From: Bretschneidera sinensis
Lineage: Eukaryota > Streptophyta > Magnoliopsida > Brassicales > Akaniaceae
Assembly: GCA_023935145.1 (NCBI GenBank)
Contig: CM043698.1
Coordinates: 23,569,501-23,633,500, forward strand
Length of the DNA: 64,000 nt
Reading direction: 5' to 3'
The translations under genes were made by a program, and so were the position numbers. Below are positions 55,608 through 64,000 of the stretch, one piece after another. The notes beneath the pieces were generated by a model that worked only from the letters and a program-made list of their open reading frames with translations, was not told where the DNA came from and made no database searches. Numbering within the stretch: the stretch's first letter is position 1; each line of letters opens with the position of its first letter.

Positions 55608-56216
55608 GCTTATAATAGACAAGTTATTGTTTGCATACCCGGAAGTGAACTTTCGGATTGGTTCAACTATCAAAGTAGGGAGTCTTCCATAACTATCCAG
55701 GTGCCTCCCCCTGGGTTGTGTCCTTTGCTCCTCCTGGGTTTTGCTTTTGGCATTGTGGTTTCATTCGAGGACTATAATGACTGCGATTTGACCATTAAAT
55801 GCGAATACCATTTAGAAACGGAACATGGTGACTGCTGTGATTTCAGTTACAATTTTCGTCCATGGCCTGAACTTATGGGTCAACCCAGATTTCTTGGGTT
55901 AGACCACATGTTCCTCTTGTATGATGAGGCTGTATATTTAAATACGTTAGGAAACCATGATGGGGACACTATGTCCCCTGGTGGGGACAATTTGTCCAAT
56001 GATAAGGAGTCATTTAAATTCTGTTTTGTAGATGAAAAACTTAAACCTCTACACTGTTGTAAGGTGAAAATTTGTGGGGTCCGTTTTTTTCATCAGCACG
56101 TCAATACTAGAGTTGATTTAGGCTTTGATGACGACTTATCAGACGAAGTCAATCCCGATCTGTTTATGAATATGATGCATATGCTAAAAGAGCGTATTTT
56201 CTTTGGTGGTGTATAG
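55608..56216 (+). CDS. TNL2 last exon, C-JID post-LRR domain
   Basis: Acceptor GGTACAG. Encodes AYNRQVIVCIPGSELSDWFN, ESSITIQVPP, FAFGIVVSFEDYNDCD and VKICGVRFF, ending with TAG at 56214-56216. The exon is open and of normal length, although the gene upstream is broken. The intron before it holds a (CT)n run (55531-55554). Confidence 0.86.
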   Translation, partial: AYNRQVIVCIPGSELSDWFNYQSRESSITIQVPPPGLCPLLLLGFAFGIVVSFEDYNDCDLTIKCEYHLETEHGDCCDFSYNFRPWPELMGQPRFLGLDHMFLLYDEAVYLNTLGNHDGDTMSPGGDNLSNDKESFKFCFVDEKLKPLHCCKVKICGVRFFHQHVNTRVDLGFDDDLSDEVNPDLFMNMMHMLKERIFFGGV

Positions 56217-57484
56217 GGCAATAAAAAAAACCTAATCATTCTGTAAATAAAATATCAATCCTTTTGATTACAACCTGTGCAGTTCAGTTTTACATTTTCT
56301 CTGCAGAATATTTTAATCAAACAGCACCTTTTAAGTCATATGTACTAACTTTTCTTTTTGTCTTTGTCATCATCACTTTCATCATTCACGCTATTTTCTA
56401 AATGTCCAAATTTTCAGTTTTATTTTTTAATTGTCTTGTATGATGAACAAGAATTTTCATTAACATCCCAAAGAATGATAAATCACATACTGATTTTGGA
56501 TTAATGAACCAAATATATAAATACCTCATATTTATGGGGTTTTTTTTTTATATAATAAAAGGAACTTCATTCATCAAGAAGAATTGAGAGCAGAAATTTC
56601 AGCAAATACAAAAGACCAAACAGTGTCCGACACCTCAGCCAGTCAGAACTCATATTTTTCAAAAGAAATTGATAATCTAGCTAGTTCATGGGTAATCCTA
56701 TTTTCTCCTCTGTGTGTATGACACCAATTTCACCGATGAAAGCAATGCATCCATTGCTTTGCTTCTGTAATCAAACTAGTTTACAAATTTTTTTCTTAAT
56801 AATTTTTAATATATAATAGTGTTTCTTTAAAGGTGATTAAATTGTCTTTTTTCATATATATATTTTTTATTCTTTATATTTTACATAGTTTAAATTTTAT
56901 ATTATATTCAACATAAATAATAAAGTAGATGAGAAGTAAAGGGAATGTTAAGTATAAATTAATTTAGTTTTTTTATTACAATATCTCGTAAAACAAATTA
57001 ATTTATGTAAACTTAATCATTTTAAATAAATATTTAGTATTAAATAAATTAAATTTTTTTTATGGATATAGTCTTATAAAAAATATTAAAATTTATATAA
57101 AAAATAAAAAAATTATATTAAAAAATATTTTTATCAATTGATACTTTTAACCAGCAACGTGTTGAAACAACTATGCTTGAATCGCTTTCAACAACAGCAC
57201 TTAGAAAGCCTGCTTCCTAAATGAAGCTTCCTAAATGAATTTCAAACGTTGAAACCAATTTTCGAAGGAAAAAGATAAAACCTGCCTACTGAATCAATTC
57301 TTGCCGTGCATTTAGTGCTGCCCTTAAGATTAGAAATTTAGACTATACTGAATTAGGTAAAAAGAAAGTCGCAGCATATTTGCTAGGCTACTTAGAAGAA
57401 ACTATTTCCCTTGAAAAAAAACACATAAATTAAAATAAAAAATGGACACGCAACTTCCCAAGAAAGTTCATAGATTATTATATA
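56217..57484. other. TNL2 downstream and duplicated TNL upstream region, copy A
   Basis: No gene to about 56900. From there to 57484 the sequence matches 62530-63320 (copy B upstream of TNL3), apart from a copy-B-only insertion and a 14-base duplication GCTTCCTAAATGAA here (about 57214-57241). The last five bases ATATA are the left target site of the next Copia element. Confidence 0.75.
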
Positions 57485-60400
57485 TGTTAATATATTATAT
57501 GGGCTTAGTTAGTTTAGTCTCACATTGGTTGTGTATAGCTTTGTCTCTTCTATTGTCTTGTATAAATATGATAGCTCCCTTGTAAGTAAATCACATCATT
57601 CAATACAATTCTATTCTTTGTATTGTCTCATTTTCTCTCTTAAACTTAACATGGTATCACAGTCATAGTGGTTCTCGGTATATTAAGAGTTGAGTATGCT
57701 CTGTGATTGTCACTATTAGTGGATCCTTCACATCAAAAAAACTTATAATATATCATTTTCATACCTTTCGGGTCATCACTATAGTCGGAGTCTCATTCTC
57801 CATCGATGTCCTTTCCGCCGCCATTCTTGTTTCAGACACGCTGCTGCCACGTCAACCCTAAAAGCCACATCAGTACCACGTCACCCGTTAACCACCACAT
57901 CATCAGTTGGTTGCCACGTCATCGGTTTCTTGGAGGTTTACCTTCTTCTTTGCGCCTATGGCTGAATCGGACTTACCCCGGGTTATTACTACTGTTCTGG
58001 ATGAATCTAATTATGTTGTGTGGGCTCAAAAATGTTTGGTTTCCTCTGTGGACGAAAATTGTAGCGTTATGTGACTGGAAATATCACTGAACCTAAGAAG
58101 AAGGACGACGAAGATGCTGACAAATATGTTGACCGTCTAGAGGACTGGGATAGTAAAGATCACCAGATTCTCACATGGTTTCGTGCCACTATTATCCCAG
58201 AAATCAAACTTCAATTTGGTACATCCATATAGCTAAAGATGCTTGGGATCTTCTCCAACACCGCTAAACCAGGGCAGACATCTCAAATTGGTATCGTCTT
58301 CTTTCCACCCTTCATAGCATGCGCCAAGAACCTGGACAAACTGTCAATAATTTTCTATCTCAGCTGACTGCCGTGTGGAACCAGTTAGCTCTCACTGAGC
58401 CAACTTTGGAATGCACAAAAGACACTGATGTTCATGAAAAGTACCGAACTGAGGCATGTATTATGCAATTCCTGATGGACTTGAGAGAGGAATTTGAACA
58501 TGTACGAGCTTCAATCCTACACCGGGGCGCGATACCTCCCTTAAACGACGTCTTTTCTGATATACTCAATGAGGAAACACATCTTGCCACATTACAAAGA
58601 TCTCATACAGGTATGCCCTCGCACCACCCGTTGTTCTTGCCACACCAGTTGCCAAGGCAAACCCATCCTAGAAGCCCTTATATTGTAGGTATTGTCATTC
58701 ATAAGGGCATGAATTGCTTAAATGCCCTTCTCACCTGTGTAAAGTCTACGGAGAACCGGGTCACTATTTTGCAGACTGCCCTAAACTTCCATTTGGAAAT
58801 CAGTCAAATGGGAACCAATATCGCTCTCGAGGCTTTCGCAATCGGTTCTATTCCAAGCCAAAGAATGATACTATTGTAGCCACTAATGCTACACCAACTT
58901 CATCCAGCTCTCCACCTTATTGGAGTGGTTTCTGCACCGTTCTTACCGAGGCTCTAAATAAAACTGGTAACAATATAGCCCTGTCAGCTACACTAGGTAC
59001 ATCTCGATGGTATTTTGATTATACCTGTTGCAATCACATGACATCTGATGCCTCTATATTTTCTCCTAAAACCTGTGATGAACATGCACCTACTATTCAC
59101 ATTGCCAATGGATCAAATATGTTGGTCAGCCACACTGGACATGTTGACAATTCTCATTTGTCTCTCCCTGACACATATTTGGTTCCTAATCTTACACTTA
59201 ACCTTATATCTGTTAAACAACTATGTGATCTTGGACTTGATTTGCATTTTGCTTCTACTGGTTGTCGTGTACAGGACCCTCAGACAAGAAAACTCCTTGG
59301 AACCGACTGTAAAGTTGGACACCTCTTTGAGCTCACTTACCTCCAAGTTTCATCCTCACCATCACCAAACCAATCAGCCGCATCCATCCCAGCACTCTCA
59401 GCTGTGGAATTGTGGCACTCTCAGTTAGGTCACACTTCATCCAACCCTCTATGTTCTCTTATTTCTAGTGGTTAATTAGGTTCATTTCAGCATTAGTTTT
59501 TTCATTGTATTCATTGTCAACTTGCAAAACAATCAGCTTTACCTTTTAATAAGAGTCAGTTTATTTCCCTTTCACATTTTAATTTAGTATATTCTGATGT
59601 TTGGGGACCTTCTCCTTATGCATCAATGGGTGGTGCTCGCTATTTTGTTATATTTGTGGATGACTATTCTCGTTATACTTGGTTGTTTCTTATGAAAAGC
59701 AAATCTGAACTCTTTCAAATATATTCTGATTTTTCTTCTATGGTTCAAACTCAATTCTCTCGGAATATCAAAATTTTTCTTTCAGATAATGCAACGGAAT
59801 ATAAAGACCGTGTTTTTCTAAACCTACTTCACAAAAATGGCATGCTCCCCCACCGCTCGTGCCCTGGAACCTCCCAACAAAATGGATAAGTCGAACGCAA
59901 ACATCGACATATTCTTGAAACCGTTCATGCTCTACTCATTTCGTCATCATGTCCTGAACGTTTCTGGGGTGCTGTTGCCTTAACCGCAGTGTACACAATC
60001 AACCGTGTCCCTTTCGCTACAATCCAGAATCAGTTTACATTTGAGCACCTTTTCGGTAAACCTCATGATTACTCTGACCTTAGAGTCTTTGGTTGTATTT
60101 GTTTTATTCTTCTCAAACCATATGAACACAATAAATTGCAATCAAGGGCTCATCTGTGTTGTTTCATTGGATATGGTATTGAACATAAGGGGTATCGGCG
60201 CTGGGATCCTATTTTTAAAACTCTTCGTATCTCTCATCATGTCATTTTTTGGGAACATCAAATGTTCTCTTCCTTACAGTCATTTGACATGTCAACCATC
60301 ACTAACTCCAAATTCTTTACTGATCCATCTATTGAGTTATTTCCTGATAATCCAGTTTTAGGTACTGTTGAGTCCACCTCAGAATCACCAGCTGATATCA

Positions 60401-62369
60401 CCCCTTCCGTTCCAAAACCATCAGCTGATTCTACCTCTCTAGACCTAGCTTCAGCTCCAAAACTATCAGCTGACCTCACCTCTCTAACTCAATCAATTAT
60501 GCCCGAGGATATTCCTATGTCTGATGAGTCTACACCAGCTCCCCCTAAGAGCCATCCTCTATATCACCCTCGCAGATCTACCAGGGTAACTCATCGCCCT
60601 TTTCATCTTACTGATTATCATTGTGATTATCATTGTTTTTCCACTATACTTCATCTGCATGAGCCTCAATCCTAAGAGGAGACTAGTACTAATCCTCTTT
60701 GGCAGAAAACAATGGATGAAAAACTTTAGGTCTTAGCTAAAACTCATACCAGGGATATTGTTGATCTACCCCTTAGAAAAACTCATATTGGGTGAAAATG
60801 AGTGTTTAAAGATTAAGATTCTTTTTGATGGCTCTGTTGAACAATATAAAGCCCGAGTTGTTGTCAAGGGATTTGCTCAAGAATATGGCAATAACTATGA
60901 AGAGACATTTGCTCCAGTGGCGAGGCTCACATTTGTCCGTACACTCCTTGTTGTCGTCGCCATTCGAAGATGGACTCTGTTTCAAATAGATGTCAAAAAT
61001 GCATTTCTCAATGGGAATCTTCTTGAGGAAGTCTATATGCATACCCCTCCCAGCTTGGATGCCCCTCGAAACAAAGTTTGTCGCCTTCTCTGTGCCCTAT
61101 ATGGTTTTAAACAAGCTCCATGTGCCTAGTTTGCTGAACTCAACACTACCATTCATCAGTTTGGGTTCACACAGGGTGCTCATGATTCGGCTATGTTTAT
61201 CCGCCATACTTCCAACGGTATTATCCTTCTTTTACTGTACGTGGATGATATGGGTATTACTGGAGATGATCTACATGGTATTTCTGAACTCAAAAAACTT
61301 CTCAGTGGCCAATTCGAGATGAAAGATCTTGGTGTGCTCACCTATTTTGTTGGCCTCAAAGTCTTATCTAGTTCTAATAGATTTTTTCTCTCTCAGGCCA
61401 AATATGCCTCGGATCTCCTTTCCAAGGCTGGGATCACTGACTCAACCACTGCCACTACTCCTCTCGAGCTGAACATCAGACTTACCCCACTCGATGGTTC
61501 ACCTCTTTAGGATGTCACTCTATATTGCCAACTGGTTGAAAGTCTTGTATATCTTACTGTCACTCGCCCTGACATTGCCTATGTCGTTCATCAGGTTAGC
61601 CAGTTCTTATCCGCTCCTCGGACCACCCATTACTTGGCTATTCTTCGCATTCTTCGGTATGTCAAGGGTACTTTTTTTCATGGGCTTCATTTCTCAGTTC
61701 AGTCTGCCACTGTCTTACAAGCCTATTCTGATGCTGATTGGGTCTGAGACCCACCGATAGACATTCAACCACTGGTTACTGTTTCTTTTTGGGCAATTCA
61801 TTCATTTCGTAGCGCAGTAAGAAACAAACTGTGGTTACTCGCTCCAGTACTGAAATTGAATATCGTGCCATGGCTGATGAAACTCAAGAACTTCTCTGGC
61901 TTTGATGGTTACTCATTGACATGGGTATCTTTTCTCTTGCTGCCACTATCCTACACTGTGACAACATGAGTGCTATTCAGATTGCTCACAATGATGTCTT
62001 CCACGAGCGTACAAACACATCGAGAATGATTGCCACTTCATCCGTCATCACATTCTTCAGAATACGGTTCGTCTACAATCCGTCAGTTCAGCCGATCAGA
62101 CAATTGACATTTTCACTTAGGCTCATCTACCCGGACGCTTTCGCTCTCTGGTTTCCAAACTCAAGTTCACCTCCCACTTACCGCCTTGAGTTTGAGGGAG
62201 GATATTAATGTATTATATGGGTTTAGTTAGTTTAATCCCACATTGGTTGTGTATAGCTTTGCTTCTCCTATTGGCTTGTATAAATAGGATAGCTCCCTTG
62301 TAAGTAAATCACATTATTCAATGTAATTCTCGTTTTTGTATTGTCTCACTTCCTCTCTGAAACTTAACA
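57485..62369 (+). mobile_element. Old Ty1/Copia retrotransposon in a TNL upstream region
   Basis: LTRs 57485-57651 and 62203-62369, both 167 bases, with about 19 differences by eye (11 percent). Target duplication ATATA at 57480-57484 and 62370-62374 is perfect, and the flanking TNL upstream sequence resumes exactly. The 5' LTR starts TGTTAAT; the 3' copy has TATTAAT. Primer site TGGTATCACAG (one change) at 57652; purine tract GAGGGAGGA at 62194. Heavily mutated, the oldest of the three Copia elements. Confidence 0.93.
57806..62208 (+). pseudogene. Copia gag-pol polyprotein, heavily decayed
   Basis: Gag core around 58319-58600 (EPGQTVNNFLSQLTAVWNQL); a knuckle region near 58725 in another frame, CKVYGEPGHYFADC; protease region WYFDYTCCNHMT, where the expected small residues after D are lost; integrase 59590-60180 (SDVWGPSPYASMGGARYF, LSDNATEY, VERKHRH with a TAA just before it); RT 60790-61510 (DVKNAFLNGNL, LLYVDDMGITGDD); RNase H 61510-62100 (YSDADWV, then decayed). 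At least a dozen stops or frame changes, for example TAG at 61127 and 61508. Lineage within Copia is not decided. Confidence 0.88.
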
Positions 62370-62511
62370 ATATACATGAGTATATAACGATTCTAAATTA
62401 TAGTTCGCCACTATCTCTCATTACTGTAAAGAGTTGTCCATTCTATCTCCTACTTTCCTGATATGGCTTTTTCCACCACTTATCAAACGAAGCATGATGT
62501 GTTCCTTAGCT
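62370..62511 (+). pseudogene. TNL stub: upstream region and first 16 codons of a TIR exon
   Basis: After the Copia element the TNL upstream sequence continues and ATG at 62464 starts MAFSTTYQTKHDVFLS, identical to TNL3, then stops abruptly at about 62511. The junction carries CTCCTTACTTTCCTGATAT, a near copy of the sequence just before the ATG (62447-62463). This is the broken left half of a tandem duplication that also produced TNL3. Confidence 0.88.
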
Positions 62512-62922
62512 CCTTACTTTCCTGATATATTATATTCTCAACTTAAATAGTAAAATAGATGAGAAGGAAAGGGAATGTTAAGTGTAAATTAATTTAGTTT
62601 TTTTAATACATTACATCGTAAAACAAATTAATTTATGTAAACTTAATCATTTTAAATGAATATTTAGTATTAATACACCGTGTGATTTTTCGATGGATAT
62701 AGTTTCATAAACATTATTAAAATCTATATAAAAAATAAAAAAGTAATATTAAAAAATATTTTTATCAATTGATACTTTTAACAAGCATGCGTCAATAGGT
62801 TAAAAAATTTTAAAAATCTAAAAAATTTGATAAAATGATTGATTATACATCAGAGTTCAAATAATAATAGAATATTAGGTTATAATTATAAGTAAATATA
62901 TATTTTTAATTATTTAATTGTG

Positions 62923-62973
<51 letters not shown>

Positions 62974-63411
62974 AGATTCCCAAAACTTGCCAAACCTCCT
63001 TGGAGAGAAGCGTTGAAACCACTATGCCTGAATCGCTTTCAACAACAGCACTTAGAAAGCCAGCTTCCTAAATGAATTTCAAGCGTTGAAACCAATTTTC
63101 AAAGGAAAAAGATAAAACCTGCCTACTGGATCAATTCTTGCCGTGCATTTAGTGTTGCCCTTAAGATTAGAAATTTAGACTATATTGAATTAGGTAAAAA
63201 GAAAGTCGCAGCATTTTTGCTAGGCTACTTACAAGAAACTACTTCCCCTGAAAAAAAAAACATAAATTAAAATTAAAAAAAATGGACACTCGCAACTTAC
63301 CAAGAAAGTTCAGAGATTATTATATACATTAGTATATGACGATTCTAAATTACAGTTCGCCACTATCTCTCATTACTGTTAAGAGTCCATTCTATCTCCT
63401 ACTTCCCTGAT
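62512..63411 (+). promoter_or_regulatory. TNL3 upstream region (duplicated, copy B)
   Basis: Matches copy A (56900-57484 plus 62370-62463). A copy-B-only insertion of about 230 bases (62782-63012) contains a long (AT)n tract at 62925-62971. Conserved blocks shared with TNL1 include AAAGAAAGTCGCAGCAT and GGCTACTTACAAGAAACTAC (63200-63245). A TATATACATTAG at 63321 lies near the expected TATA position. Regulatory role is inferred from conservation among three TNL copies. Confidence 0.6.
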
Positions 63412-63884
63412 ATGGCTTTTTCCACCACTTATCAAACAAAGCATGATGTGTTCCTTAGTTTCAGAAGCGAGGACACCCGTGACAGTTTCACTAGCCATCT
63501 CTATGCTGCTTTGCGCAGGAAAAAGATTGAAACATTCATTGATAATGATCTCAGGAGAGGAGATGAGATTTCTCCAGCACTCCTGAAAGAAATCGAACAA
63601 TCAAAGGTATCAGTGATCATCTTCTCCAAAGACTATGCTTCCTCCAAATGGTGCTTGGATGAACTTGTAAAGATCCTCGACTGCAAGAAAACTAAGGGTC
63701 AAATTGTTATACCAGTCTTCTACCATGTAGATCCATCGGATATAGGGAAACAAATTGGGAGTTTTGCAGCTGCATTCGCTAAACATGAGGAGATTTTCAA
63801 GGATAAAATGGGTAACGTGCAAATTTGGAGGTCTGCTTTGACAGAAGCAGCCAATCTATCTGGATAGGATTCATCGGTTACCAG
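63412..63884 (+). CDS. TNL3: TIR exon of a TNL gene, with nonsense codon near its end
   Basis: ATG at 63412, MAFSTTYQTKHDVFLSFRSE. Complete TIR: box 1 DVFLSF, helix A SHLYAALRRKKI, BB-loop RRGDEISPALL, SVIIFSKDYASSKWCLDEL with the conserved catalytic glutamate, and VIPVFYHVDPSDI. TAG at 63865-63867 replaces the tryptophan that TNL1 has (LSGWDSSVT), five codons before the donor CAG/GTTACT at 63884. As read, translation gives a 151-residue TIR-only protein. Intron 1 runs off the window; NB-ARC and LRR exons, if present, are outside. TIR-only proteins occur naturally in plants and can be active NADases, so loss of function is not certain. Confidence 0.9.
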
Positions 63885-64000
63885 GTTACTTAACTCTATT
63901 TCTACTTTCCATGCATATAGTTAGAGTTTTATCGTGCTGAAAATTATTAGATCTTAGGTACTCCTTTGCACAAGTATCAACTGAATTAGTAACTTTTCTC
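63885..64000 (+). other. Start of TNL3 intron 1
   Basis: Nearly identical to the start of TNL1 intron 1 (33473-33590), so the gene was recently shared by duplication and presumably continues past the window edge. Confidence 0.8.

Larger units (their letters stand above)
45521..56216 (+). pseudogene. TNL2: TNL resistance gene without TIR, split by two retroelements
   Basis: Exons: NB-ARC 45521-46613 (two frameshifts), exon 3 46765-47064, LRR exon in three pieces (47745-47891, 52855-53288, 54700-55530) and C-JID exon 55608-56216. Splice sites match TNL1. A Copia element (47892-52854) and a short deleted Gypsy element (53289-54699) interrupt the LRR exon. Removing them and one copy of each target site restores sequence continuity (HLNMLTKL and LCELHMRDCKRL). 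Additional nonsense codons lie at 53124 and about 55297. No TIR exon. It cannot encode a full receptor. Confidence 0.92.

Overview
This window is nuclear DNA of a flowering plant, almost certainly a eudicot. It carries a tandem group of TIR-NB-ARC-LRR (TNL) disease-resistance genes, a class that monocots lack. The TNL exons show the usual plant TNL intron layout. The rest is mostly plant LTR retrotransposons (Ty1/Copia and Ty3/Gypsy), often nested and decayed. A woody rosid is my best guess from the overall look of the TNLs; the sequence alone does not prove it. I found no rRNA, tRNA, CRISPR or organellar sequence.

Left part (1-32 kb) is repeat-dominated. A minus-strand Athila-like Gypsy element (514-10775) has both LTRs, a tRNA primer site, broken gag and protease and a late extra ORF, but no reverse transcriptase, RNase H or integrase. 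A solo LTR of another family (3640-4997) sits in its late ORF. A lone RABA4-type GTPase exon (12325-12767, minus) follows. Next is a Tnt1-like Copia element (14509-20257) with perfect target-site duplications and W-box-rich LTRs and leader. From 21.6 to 32.3 kb lies a composite region: a TTTACC/AAATGTA minisatellite, two copies of a 1.8-kb block that look like long-terminal-inverted-repeat DNA transposons, a truncated second Gypsy element holding another solo LTR (25784-27175), and a truncated copy of a short internally deleted Gypsy family.

Right part (32.9-64 kb) is the TNL cluster, all on the plus strand. TNL1 (33009-37305) keeps every domain exon, but its TIR exon is broken. TNL2 (45521-56216) has no TIR exon. 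It has frameshifts and nonsense codons, and its LRR exon is split by a Copia element (47892-52854) and by the short deleted Gypsy element (53289-54699). TNL3 begins at 63412 with an almost perfect TIR exon that has one nonsense codon near its end, then runs off the window. Relics of further TNL copies occur at 39.4 kb (post-LRR domain) and 62.46 kb (first codons of a TIR). The TNL upstream region is duplicated, with an old Copia element (57485-62369) inserted in one copy. Between TNL1 and TNL2 are a foldback element, a TRIM and a CACTA (En/Spm) end with a transposase tail.

Overall this looks like a decaying, transposon-riddled resistance-gene cluster. No TNL here reads through as a complete gene. 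The best candidates for residual activity are the NB-ARC exon of TNL1 and the TIR module of TNL3. By LTR divergence counted by eye, the three Copia insertions rank from young to old as 14.5 kb (about 1.7 percent), 47.9 kb (about 3 percent) and 57.5 kb (about 11 percent).
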